Origin: an uncultured Prevotella sp.
GTDB lineage: Bacteria > Bacteroidota > Bacteroidia > Bacteroidales > Bacteroidaceae
Assembly (NCBI GenBank): GCA_905202125.1
Contig: CAJKQX010000022.1
Span: 1 to 33,258 of the forward strand
Direction of reading: 5' to 3'
DNA: 33,258 nt
Shown: positions 1 to 9,100 of the stretch, piece by piece
How the letters are laid out: each line of letters begins with the position of its first letter
Numbering within the stretch: position 1 is the first letter of the stretch
Position numbers and translations under genes: made by a program
The notes under the pieces: generated by a model
Database searches by the model: none
What the model was told of the DNA's origin: nothing
Seen by the model: the letters and a program-made list of their open reading frames with translations, nothing else

Positions 1-396
1 CATTTTTGCGATATTTCCGACCGAGACGGTTGCCCGGCCGAAATACGCCAAATTTCGACACTTTGCATAAAACAGTGTATATCAACACGATACATGATTC
101 ACGATATCTCGAAGGCCTCAAAAATTCTTGAAAAACCACGAAAATGTCCCAAAAATGTGCCCGACTTGGGTTCCGAAAGGGGCCCTTTCGCCTCCCGAAA
201 GGGTTCCTTTCGCACTCCAAAAGGGCCTCTTTCGCAAATCAAGAGGATGAAAATCGGAAAATCGGACGGTTTTTCACATTTCCAGGTACGGTGTTTACCT
301 TTTTTCGGCTCCGTATCCTTCTAAAACGGAAGTAAATCCTGCGAAAACGAAATGTTAAAAATTTGGATTTTCGTACGCAACTTCAAGGTATCAAAA
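1..396 (+). repeat. Long inverted repeat, left arm
   Basis: This stretch aligns in reverse complement with 13613-14011 at about 85% identity by hand alignment: about 61 substitutions and one 1-bp indel near position 139/140. The match already exists at base 1, so the arm probably starts before the window. Two overlapping ORFs (63 and 76 codons) are open in both copies. Substitutions within 144-335 fall about 12, 6 and 9 on codon positions 1, 2 and 3 of the first ORF, and 6, 9 and 12 in the second. Neither frame shows a clear third-position excess, so I treat the arm as non-coding. The best conserved part is 164-248, which contains three palindromic units. Confidence 0.9.
174..240. repeat. Three tandem palindromic units (left copy)
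   Basis: Units start at 174, 196 and 219, giving periods of 22 and 23 bp. Unit 1 is CGAAAGGGGCCCTTTCG (174-190), an 8-bp inverted repeat around one central base. Unit 2 is CGAAAGGGTTCCTTTCG (196-212), a 7-bp stem. Unit 3 is AAAAGGGCCTCTTTCG (219-234), a weaker version. Spacers are CCTCC and CACTCC. Against the right copy only three bases differ: a palindrome centre (182), a change that leaves a possible G-U pair (189), and one in unit 3 (228). They could be protein-binding sites or RNA hairpins. Confidence 0.8.
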
Positions 397-489
397 GTAG
401 GGCCGTGGGCCTGTTGCGGCCGCAAGGGGTGGGTCCAAATACAAAGGTTAATTTGGGTTGATTGCGGCCGCAACAGGTTGCGGCCCTAC
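397..489. repeat. REP/BIME-like element A
   Basis: A 93-bp element begins GTAGGGCC at 397 and ends GGCCCTAC at 489, so its ends are inverted copies. Each end carries TTGCGGCCGCAA. The right end, read in reverse, holds GGCCGCAA, loop CCTG, then TTGCGGCC, an 8-bp hairpin. That end is identical over about 28 bp to the left end of element B at 14143. The left end is a degenerate copy with GTGGG in place of CAA. The nested-hairpin doublet resembles REP/BIME or MITE elements. No transposase lies nearby. Confidence 0.75.
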
Positions 490-540
490 GCCGAAATACA
501 TTGATTATCTTTTATTTTCGGTTCAAATACCGAATGAACC
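471..540 (+). repeat. 70-bp repeat matching the window end, inverted
   Basis: Positions 471-540 match the reverse complement of 33189-33258 at about 65 of 70 bases. The match covers the outer part of element A and about 50 bp of flank. The flank contains CGGTTCA and TGAACCG as inverted arms around 519-542. The distant copy is cut by the end of the window, so the true length is unknown. Confidence 0.8.
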
Positions 541-579
541 GATTCAAGATTTCGTACTCCGCCGACAATACAACGGCAC

Positions 580-620
580 AAAAAAAGGCTGTGCCACAAT
601 CTCAACGACTATGGCACAGC
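580..620 (-). terminator. Intrinsic terminator of the C10 peptidase gene
   Basis: GCTGTGCCA (588-596) pairs with TGGCACAGC (612-620), a perfect 9-bp stem. On the minus strand it is followed by seven T (plus-strand A at 580-586). It lies about 35 bp beyond the stop codon of the peptidase gene that ends at 655. Confidence 0.8.
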
Positions 621-654
621 ACGGAAAAGAAATTTTATCAATTATTATGTAGTT

Positions 655-3600
655 TTATTTCACCACAAACTTGCGTCCTCCAACCACGTAAATGCCTTTG
701 GGCAGACGCTGCAGGTCGGCGGCGGTGTTGAGAACACCCACCTTGACGCCGGCAACGGTGTAGATCACAGATCCCTCGGCGATGGCGTCGGCAGTCACCT
801 TGTCGATGGAGGTGAGCGCGTTGTTGGCTATGACGAGACTCTGCACGGCAGCGGCGATGTCGTTGTTGGGCACGATGTATGCACGGAAGGGATTGACAGT
901 GCCGTTGGCAGCAAGAGGCATGAACGAGCGTCCGCCGTCAGACAATGTGTAAGCCTTCTCGGGTGTGCACTTGACGGTGGTGCCCACATACTTGTAGTCG
1001 GTGCTGTAAGTGGAGATGCGTTCGACGGTCTCGAGCACTGCGTCGGTAGCCGAGAGGGTGATGGTCTTGCCGCTCAGGTCGAAGCTGCTGTCGCCCACCT
1101 TACCGGCTACGGCCATGATATACGGACGGTTGGCGAGTATGCGGTCAACAAAGTCGAAATAGAGAGTGGAACCCTCGGCTGCAGTAAACTCCTCGATGAT
1201 GAGACTCTTGCCGGCGTCGGTGGCCGAATGGAACCAGTCGGCAGGAGCATCGTCCACGGTGAGCGTCTGCGGCTCGAAGGGCAGGGCCAATGTGGTCCAC
1301 GGTGCCTTTGAAGCGTCAGCCGGCACACTGCGTTTATAGCTTATTTCTTTGGCCTCGATGCTCCGAGGCAGATAGAAATCGTGAGCATCGTCGATGACTA
1401 TCTTGTCGGCCTTCGAACCCTTGACGAAATTGTAGAATCCGCGTTTGTTGAGCACAGTGATCATACGCGACGAAATGGTGGCACCATCCTCGAAATAGAA
1501 CAAGGTGTTGGTGTTGGCATCATCGTCGACGGAGAATGATTTGGGCGTCTTGCCGGGAATGGATACGGCAACCATGTCGGCCGTCACCTTGAAGCCGTTG
1601 ACCGGTTCGACTCCGGTCTGTATGCCATCGGCCTTCCAGTAGAGTATGCCCTGCTTGAAGGTGAAATCGCCGAGATTGGCGCTCGGGCCGCCGTTGCTGT
1701 CGGTATGGAAGTTGTAGCGGCTGCCATAGTTGAGATTGTCAAACTGATAGAAGAGAGTGGCCGTCTCGCCCGGAGCGATGTTTACATCCTGACGTGAGGA
1801 TGAGCGTTTCCAGTAGTAGCCGCCCGACACTTCCCACGGCGAAGCCTCGATGTAGTTCTGATAAGGCTTGGTGGAGTTGTTGGTCACTGTGACTTGCAGA
1901 CGGATGCTGTTGCCGTAGATATTACCGCCCGAAGCGTTGGTGAGCGATTTCATCTTGATGGTAAGATCGGGAGTGGCCTGTTCCTTCACATTGACGGTGG
2001 TGGTATAGAAAGCATCACTCGGGTTTTTGGATGTGGAGAGGGCGAGCTTATGCTCTCCGGCTGAAGCCGGTGTGTACTTGAAGTAATAGTCGTTGGTGCT
2101 CAGGCCGGGAATGACAATGCAGTTGCCCGATACCCACTGGCCGTCGGCTATGAGATAAGTGTCGCGATAATACTCCGACTCCTCGTTGTTGGTGATGTTG
2201 GCCTTCACCTTGTTTTCGCTGCCGGCCCCCTGTCCGATGAGCGAGAGGGAGTTGACGGTGAGATTGACAGCGGGATAGACGGTCAGTGTGAGATTGGTGC
2301 CATCGGAGATGACGGCCTTGATGTAGTGTTTGTCGAAGAGTTTGTCCTCATTCCATTCGGTGGTGCCGTTCTGGCGGCTGCGTCCTTTGATGAAATAGGT
2401 GCCGTCGGGCAGGTCTTTGCCGAAGAGCACACGGATGGTACGTGTAGGCCAATATGTGCCCGGATTGATTACGAAATTGGACTCCTTGCCAATCTCGTCC
2501 TTTATGATATTGCCATTGTTGTCATAAAGAGTGAAAGCGGCGTCGAAGTTGTAAGCATTTTCGAGACTGGTGCCGGCACTGTAAGAAATCGGGAAAGTGA
2601 AATTGCCCGACGTTGTCTTACGTGTGTAAGTGGTTTTCTCGAGACGTATGTTAGAGATGTTGATGCGCACCACCTCGGGGTCGGCGGGTGTATCGTCTAC
2701 TGCCGGTTTGAGTCCCACAACGATGTTCTGGCCCATGGAGTAGCCGTCGCTGCTGGTGCTGCCGCCGATGCCTTGCTGATCAGGGAACATGACGGTGAGC
2801 AGGAAATAGCCGTCGCACATGCCGCCCCATCCCCAGTTCATGTGGAAACAGCCGTTGCCATCGTAGCCGTCGCACACCCACTCGTGACCGCCGGTGCGGT
2901 CGGATGTGTCGCCGGCCATGAGCAACGGACGTCCTGCCGCAAGCTCGGAGTAGATGAGGTCTTCCCATTCCTGGTAAGTGTAATCGTCGCTGCTGGCAAG
3001 ATAACAGTTCTTGTCGTAACCGTAATAGTTCTTCAGGGCGCGCGGACAGTTGCCGGAGACAGCACCCGAAGAGGGACCGTAGCCCATGTGTATCGACTTG
3101 CCCACATAGTGCATGAGGTTGGCCACGGCGTCCTTGCTCTTCTGTGAAGAGTTGCTGTCGTAGGTATCGGTCATGTTGTCCCAATCAAAAGTGGTTGAGG
3201 GCAGCGGGCCGTATGTTGTCGTGGTGTTGTTCCATCCTGTGGTGTAGCCGGGTATCTCGGGAGTGGCTGTCTTGGGCCATTTCCAGAAATACATGATCTG
3301 GGACATGGCTGTGGCCACGCATCCGGTGGCGGCGCGCTGCTGTTTGCCGTCCTTGTCTGTATACATGGGCACCTGTTGGTTGTAAGGGTCGCCCTGGTTC
3401 CAGCGGCTGGCCACAAGCGTGGGTATCACATTCTTTGTGACCGTATGTGCCACTTTGCGCGGACCGGCGTTGCGCGATGTCGAAGAGATGGTACCGGCAT
3501 CGGCAGCCTGTATCACCTCGGACAGTCTGGCTATCCATGCCTTGAACGCCTCTGGAGCATTGTCGAGATTGAATGTGCCATCATCGGTGTATCCGAGAAT

Positions 3601-3858
3601 GGACTGTGTACGGTCGCTTGCCGAGACGAGGACGAAGCCGCCGCCCTCGACATTGAAGGCATAATAGGAAGGATTGGCCGCAGCGTCGGTCAGACGCATG
3701 GTCTTTCCTGCTGCGGGAGCCTTGCGCGCTCCTTTGCTGACACGCTCCTTGACAAAGGAGATAGCGTTGCTGCGTGCTTGCTCACGGGTGACGGGGTCGG
3801 CCTGGACCAGTGCCGGAAACAAGAGCAGGAGCAATAGTAGAAATTTGCTTTTTATCAT
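655..3858 (-). CDS. Secreted C10 family (streptopain-like) cysteine peptidase
   Basis: A 1067-residue exported cysteine protease. The chosen start (MIKSKF) gives a signal peptide of about 20 residues (L7 run, then ALVQA). An upstream in-frame ATG at 3927 would add 23 non-signal residues. The segment around 21-130 resembles the streptopain/Spi propeptide. Catalytic Cys180 sits in ATGCVATAMSQ and His325 in GGHEWVCDGY, followed by HMNWGWGG, the classic C10 order. The remainder, about 400-1067, is beta-rich: Ig-like stretches, a module around 850-1000 with a WTTLALPF start and an FRAYIVP end, and a tail ending LPKGIYVVGGRKFVVK that resembles a Por/T9SS sorting domain. It is much longer than streptopain (about 400 residues). 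It lies downstream of susD, beyond a strong terminator, so it probably has its own promoter, although I found no good -7 box. Its substrates are unknown. Confidence 0.9.
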   Translation of the reverse strand: MIKSKFLLLLLLLFPALVQADPVTREQARSNAISFVKERVSKGARKAPAAGKTMRLTDAAANPSYYAFNVEGGGFVLVSASDRTQSILGYTDDGTFNLDNAPEAFKAWIARLSEVIQAADAGTISSTSRNAGPRKVAHTVTKNVIPTLVASRWNQGDPYNQQVPMYTDKDGKQQRAATGCVATAMSQIMYFWKWPKTATPEIPGYTTGWNNTTTTYGPLPSTTFDWDNMTDTYDSNSSQKSKDAVANLMHYVGKSIHMGYGPSSGAVSGNCPRALKNYYGYDKNCYLASSDDYTYQEWEDLIYSELAAGRPLLMAGDTSDRTGGHEWVCDGYDGNGCFHMNWGWGGMCDGYFLLTVMFPDQQGIGGSTSSDGYSMGQNIVVGLKPAVDDTPADPEVVRINISNIRLEKTTYTRKTTSGNFTFPISYSAGTSLENAYNFDAAFTLYDNNGNIIKDEIGKESNFVINPGTYWPTRTIRVLFGKDLPDGTYFIKGRSRQNGTTEWNEDKLFDKHYIKAVISDGTNLTLTVYPAVNLTVNSLSLIGQGAGSENKVKANITNNEESEYYRDTYLIADGQWVSGNCIVIPGLSTNDYYFKYTPASAGEHKLALSTSKNPSDAFYTTTVNVKEQATPDLTIKMKSLTNASGGNIYGNSIRLQVTVTNNSTKPYQNYIEASPWEVSGGYYWKRSSSRQDVNIAPGETATLFYQFDNLNYGSRYNFHTDSNGGPSANLGDFTFKQGILYWKADGIQTGVEPVNGFKVTADMVAVSIPGKTPKSFSVDDDANTNTLFYFEDGATISSRMITVLNKRGFYNFVKGSKADKIVIDDAHDFYLPRSIEAKEISYKRSVPADASKAPWTTLALPFEPQTLTVDDAPADWFHSATDAGKSLIIEEFTAAEGSTLYFDFVDRILANRPYIMAVAGKVGDSSFDLSGKTITLSATDAVLETVERISTYSTDYKYVGTTVKCTPEKAYTLSDGGRSFMPLAANGTVNPFRAYIVPNNDIAAAVQSLVIANNALTSIDKVTADAIAEGSVIYTVAGVKVGVLNTAADLQRLPKGIYVVGGRKFVVK

Positions 3859-3937
3859 ATCGATTGTTGTTTTGGGTTGTAAGTTTTTGAGGATTATTTC
3901 GGATTGTACTACTCGAAAGGATGGCATGACACATCCG

Positions 3938-3993
3938 AAAAAAGGAAAAAGACCGTTGCCTCACTGGCGCAGGAGCCGGAGAGCAACGGTCTT
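3938..3993 (-). terminator. Intrinsic terminator after susD
   Basis: AAGACCGTTGC (3949-3959) pairs perfectly with GCAACGGTCTT (3983-3993), an 11-bp stem. On the minus strand it runs into a T-rich tract (plus-strand A-rich 3938-3950). It lies about 47 bp past the SusD stop codon and separates susCD from the peptidase gene. Confidence 0.85.
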
Positions 3994-4040
3994 GATGATC
4001 ATGTCAAAACTTTACCTTGTTGTAAGTAATGACTACGTGA

Positions 4041-6092
4041 TTATTCTTCTGTGGTATCCCAACCGGTGTTCTGAACGATGCTCTTGTCGCGGTTGACCTC
4101 TTCCTGAGGTATCGGCAAGAAGTTCATACGCTTGGTGAACACACGTTTCTGGGCAACTACGCGTTTGTAGAAGTTGAGTGAAGGATTGGCCTGCTGTTCC
4201 TCGGTACCGGAGTTGTTCACGTTGAAACCGACGATATCGCCGCCTTCACCGCCTTTGTGCCATGACGGATAAATCCAACCGTCACCCTGAGCCATATCGG
4301 CCACACACCAACGACGAACGTCGAAGTAGTATTTGTTCTCGAATGAGAGCTCGATGATGCGTTCACGATAGATGACCTTGCGTACGAGTTCCTGAGTGAG
4401 CGTACCGAGATCGATACGTTTTTCGCCACGTGCATCTTTGGCTGTCTGGTCGGCAGGAGCGATGCCTTTGTATTCGGCCACACCGGCACGGCTGCGGATG
4501 AGGTTGACATAATGCATTGCGGTAGAGAGGTCGCCCAGCTCGCAGCATGCCTCGGCATAGTTGAGGTAAACCTCGGCGAGACGCAGGAGGATGGAATTGT
4601 TGACACCGCTTACCGAACCGTTCATGACCTTACGGCCGATGACGCCGAAGATCGGGAAGTCATGGGTCTTGCCGTCCGAACCTGAGTTGCCGTTGAAAGA
4701 CATATCGGTGTAATAAGTACGTGAGTTGTCGAAGTCCCACTGACGGTTCTGGAATGTGATGGCGAGATAGAATCGCGGCTCGCGATTGTAGAACTGTTTC
4801 ATTACAGGACGTCCCGAACCCATTGAGAAATAGGTGTAACCCGAGAACTTGTCTTTGTATGCACCACGACCGCAGATATTGTTGGCAGAGGTGATTGGAA
4901 CCTGCTGATTTGAAGAGTTGGTGTAGGTCATGTTCTCTGCATCGTATGTGAAGTAGTTGGGGTCGTTCTCTATGCTCAGACCATTGTTGGTGAAGAACAT
5001 ATCCACAAACTGCAACGGCACACTGTAAGCGCCACCGCCACGCTGTGCGTTGTCGATACCGGTGTGACGCGGAGTCATAGGATAGCTCTCATGGTCGCCT
5101 CTCGAACGATAGACAATCATCTCAGGGTTGTTGTCTGTACCCAGGCTGGCGTATCTTACACTCTGGTAAGGACATGACTTCTTGACATCGGTTGTCGGTT
5201 CGCCCGAGATGGTACGGAGCTCGAGAGAGTAACGTCCGCTGTTGATGATGGCAAGGGCGGCATCGCGTGCGTCTTCCCATTTCTTGTTGTCTCTTTCCTG
5301 CGGGAAGAGCAGTTTGCCGTCGTCATTCTTCAGATTCTTGTAGTAAGCCTCACCGTTGAACAGCTTGCTGGCACGGAAGAGATAAACCTCGGAGAGGATA
5401 CCCTGTGCAGCCTCTTTGGTCATGTTGCCGCGGAACTGTGTGTCGAACTCACCCGAAGCGTTGTACTGCGAGATGAGATGACCACCGTCCATAGCAGCCT
5501 TGATTTCGGAGATGATATAGTCGAAACACTCGTCCACGCTGTTACGCGGGAGCTGCATGTCGCTCAGAGGATCATCCACGCCATAGATACGGTCGCCGAT
5601 CAATGGCACCGGACCGAACTCCTTGACAAGGTTGAAATAGTAGTATGCGCGGAGCACATGAACCTCGGCCTTCGTCCACTCTTTCTCCTCATCGGTGAGA
5701 TAAGGATTCTCGTCCACATGGGCAAGATAGATATTGGCGTACTGGATGGCACGGTAATACTCTTCCCAAAGACTGCGTACGAAGCCTGTCGAAGGATACA
5801 TTGTGCCGAGTATGATATCCGTCAGAGGCACAGTTTCTGAATCCCAGGGCAGATAACCTTCCATTGAGGCTGTACGCCAGCAATAGGTTGTAGCGTCGGC
5901 GAAACGCATCTTGCGGCTGTCGGGTATATAGGAATATACTTGGGTTAGCCATTGCAGAGTCTGACCACGGTTTGAGAATACATCTTCAAGCGACGTGGCA
6001 TTGTTTGGCACGTCATCGAAGTAATCCTCGCATGACGTGAAAGAAAATGCAGTCAGACCGCAAAGGAATATGCTTATAAACTTTCTTTTCAT
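4041..6092 (-). CDS. SusD/RagB family nutrient-binding outer-membrane lipoprotein
   Basis: A 683-residue lipoprotein that forms the substrate-binding lid over its SusC partner. The start chosen (MKRKFISIF) gives a lipoprotein signal with lipobox SFTSC and Cys21, followed by EDYFDD. An ATG 21 bp further upstream (6113), only 3 bp after the susC stop, is also possible. The N-terminal SusD-like region has helical repeat segments such as RAYYYFNLVKEFGPVPLI. The C-terminal SusD/RagB domain ends with the family signature MNFLPIPQEEV, then QNTGWD. The family imports glycans or, as in RagB, peptides. The ligand here cannot be read from sequence, but the adjoining C10 protease and lack of a glycosidase on this strand make peptides worth considering. 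Transcription is coupled to susC and ends at the hairpin at 3949-3993. Confidence 0.95.
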   Translation of the reverse strand: MKRKFISIFLCGLTAFSFTSCEDYFDDVPNNATSLEDVFSNRGQTLQWLTQVYSYIPDSRKMRFADATTYCWRTASMEGYLPWDSETVPLTDIILGTMYPSTGFVRSLWEEYYRAIQYANIYLAHVDENPYLTDEEKEWTKAEVHVLRAYYYFNLVKEFGPVPLIGDRIYGVDDPLSDMQLPRNSVDECFDYIISEIKAAMDGGHLISQYNASGEFDTQFRGNMTKEAAQGILSEVYLFRASKLFNGEAYYKNLKNDDGKLLFPQERDNKKWEDARDAALAIINSGRYSLELRTISGEPTTDVKKSCPYQSVRYASLGTDNNPEMIVYRSRGDHESYPMTPRHTGIDNAQRGGGAYSVPLQFVDMFFTNNGLSIENDPNYFTYDAENMTYTNSSNQQVPITSANNICGRGAYKDKFSGYTYFSMGSGRPVMKQFYNREPRFYLAITFQNRQWDFDNSRTYYTDMSFNGNSGSDGKTHDFPIFGVIGRKVMNGSVSGVNNSILLRLAEVYLNYAEACCELGDLSTAMHYVNLIRSRAGVAEYKGIAPADQTAKDARGEKRIDLGTLTQELVRKVIYRERIIELSFENKYYFDVRRWCVADMAQGDGWIYPSWHKGGEGGDIVGFNVNNSGTEEQQANPSLNFYKRVVAQKRVFTKRMNFLPIPQEEVNRDKSIVQNTGWDTTEE

Positions 6093-6116
6093 AGCTGATA
6101 TTTTTTCTTTCATTAC

Positions 6117-9100
6117 TTAAATGTTAAAGTTCACACCTACGGAGAATGTCCTTACGTTAGGATAAGAAATACCGTTGTCGGTGTTGAGCTCCGGATCCCA
6201 CAATTTGAAATCAGAGATTGTGAAGACATTCTGTCCCTGTACGTAGAAACGACCACCCTTGATGATGCCGCCACGTGACCATGATTTCGGGAAATAGTAA
6301 GAAATAGTTATGTTCTTCAGACGCAGGAAGCTGACATCGCGTTTCCACCATGTACTGGTCTGGAAGTTGTTGATGTTGGACGGGTCGTTGGCACCCCAAG
6401 CCAGACGCGGATAGAAGACGTCGGTGTTGGTAGGATCGGCCTCGCTCCAACGGTCGCTGATGTTGGCATAGAGAGTACCGCCACCACTCGAACTGGTGAA
6501 CGGACGGATACCGTTGCCGGAAAGGATGCGTTCGGCACCTGCTGTTCCCTGGAAGAGGAAACCGAGACCGAAGTTCTTCCAACGCACGTCACCACCGAAA
6601 CCGTAGTAGGTACTCGGCACATCACCGTCGCTGATGAAACACTGGTCGTAGGTATCGATATGACCGTCGCCATTAAGGTCCTTGTACATGATGTCGCCCG
6701 GTTTCACGAGTTCACCAGGATATGTTTCACCAAACTGGGTTATGTTACGTTCCTTAATCTGCTCTTCGCTGGTGTACAATCCTTCGGCTATGTAACCGAG
6801 ACTGGCCATTACCTTGTGACCGCGCTGGTCAAGCCAAGGATAGGCAGGCTCTGCCTGTGCGTTCTCGATGACTTTATCCTTGTTGTAAGTAACGTTACCG
6901 CGAAGAGACACGAACAAATCTTTGCCAAACTGATGGTTGTACTCAAACTGAGCCTCGAAACCTTTGTTCTCTACTACACCCACGTTGGCAGATATCGTTT
7001 TGGCGAATCCGGCGAGAAGCGGAACGTTGTTACGGTTGACGAAAATCTTCGTACGCTTCTCCTTAAACAACTCGAATGTGAATGTAAGATCGTTTTTGAG
7101 GAAGCTGATGTCGATACCGAGGTCTTGCTTACGCACCTTCGACCACTGTGCCTTATAACCATAAGTAGAATATGCCAGACCTTTGCCGTTGCCCCAATAT
7201 GACGTATATTCACGACCATCGCCAATCTGTGTGAAATAGCTGAAACGGTCGCCTGAGCTGTCATTACCTACCGTACCGTCAGAATAGCGCAGTTTCAAGA
7301 ACGAGATGTAGGGAGCGATGGGCTTCCAGAACGATTCGTTGGACGGAACCCATCCGATGGCGAATGCGGGGAACCAACCGAAGCGCTCGCCCGGCTCGAA
7401 GTTTTCCGATCCGGTGTAACCCACGTTACCCTCTATGAAGTAGCGGTTGTCGTAGTCGTAAGTAGCACGGAACGAAAGGCTCTGCTGCTTGTAAGGAAGA
7501 GTAGTGAAGAGGCTTGAACCGTTGGCATCAAGATAGTTGCGCAGGTTGAACAGTGCAAGACCGCTCACGTTGTGTTTCTTGGCGAATGTGCGACGATAGT
7601 CGAGAGCGCCTTCGAAATAGAATGTACGGTAAACCCACTTGTCTGACGTTACTGACATAGAAGAGTTACCTTTGAACTGCTCAGTGAGTTTGATGTTGCC
7701 TTCATCATCGTAAACGGAAGAGGCATCCCATACACCTGTTGTAGGATCGAGCACGGCTGTCGGTTTCCATGTGGACTCGTCCACCTTGTAGTGGATCGAT
7801 TGGGTGGCTTTCACGTCGAATGCGACAAGGGCGCGCAGAGACAATCCCTTGCTCCAGTTGAAGAAGCCGAGGTCCTGAGTGAGTTTCAGGTTGGAGTTGA
7901 CCTGAGTCTCGTTCTTTGTCTGATAGCCACGGCGTGTCAGAGTCACCCACGGGTTGTCGAGCTCACGGTTGTCCGGAGACTGGCCCGGGTTCTCGCCGTT
8001 GGGATAGACAACAGGATATATCACGGGGTTGGTGGACATGGCCTTTTTGAAGATGTCGTCGAGTTTCACCTCGGGATAGTTACCACCTGACAACCATCCG
8101 CTCACACCAATATCGATATTTGTTTTCTTGGTTGGCTTGAGGTTGATGTTGGTCAGGAAGTTGTAACGGTCATAATCAATCTCAGAGCTGTAATCCTGAG
8201 CCTTGTCTTCTTTGGTAAGACCTTTCTCTTTGTAGTAGGAGAGCGACACGTAGTAGCTGGCGTTGGGCGCACCACCACGGATATTGACGTTGGCACGTGT
8301 GTTGTAGCCCACGTTATGATAGAGTTTGTCCATCCAGTCCACGTTCGGGTAAAGATACTTGTTCACGCTGGGGTCGGCCATGATGGCTGCACGCTCCTCG
8401 GCTGTGAGTTCCGGAGTGGGAAGGCCGTTGGCCAGTTTTGTGCGGAGAATATAACCATCCGAATAATATTTGGAGCCGCGGGTGTGCATGTAAGCCTCAT
8501 TGGCTGCTTCCATATACTCGATACCGTCAACCAGGTCGGGCACCTTGGTGAGAGATGTGATACCCTGATAAACGTCGACAGAGAATGTCGGTTTGCTTAC
8601 CACACCGGGTTTGGTGGTGATGATGATGACACCGTTACCACCACGCACACCGTAAACGGCTGTCGAGGCGGCGTCCTTGAGCACTGTGACGGACTCGATG
8701 TCCTCGGGGTCAAGGTTGTTGAAGCTACGCTCGATACCATCGACGAGCACCAGCGGGCCTTCGTTTCTGTTGGTCAGAGTGGAGATACCGCGAATCCAGA
8801 TATCCGAGTCGTCCTGTCCCGGCACACCGGTACGCTGAACTGATACGACACCAGGCATACGACCTGCGAGCACTGAGCTGAGGTTGGCCACCGGAGCCTT
8901 CACGTGTTCCATCTTCAAGGTGGACTGGGCTCCGAGCACAGACACCTTCTTCTGGGTGGTGTAACCGGTAACGACAACCTCGTCAAGTCCGCTCACATCG
9001 TCATGAAGCACGAAGTCGAGCAATGTACCGTTGATTTTCTGTTCCAGCGGTTGATAGCCGAGATAAGTGGCCACGAGCACTGCCTTTTCAGAATTACAGG

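Noticed and set aside
174..240. Possible CRISPR array
   Set aside because: Only three palindromic units with 5-6 bp spacers occur, and the whole set is itself repeated. There are no unique spacers and no cas genes.
144..335. 63-codon ORF conserved in both inverted repeat arms (with an overlapping 76-codon ORF)
   Set aside because: Substitutions between copies show no clear third-position excess in either frame, many change residues, and the conserved core is a set of DNA palindromes. Low-complexity Lys/Arg/Phe/Gly content comes from the palindromes.
2326..3147. 273-codon ORF antisense to the C10 peptidase
   Set aside because: It is a mirror frame of the catalytic region, with Val/Ala/Gly-rich composition and no motif.
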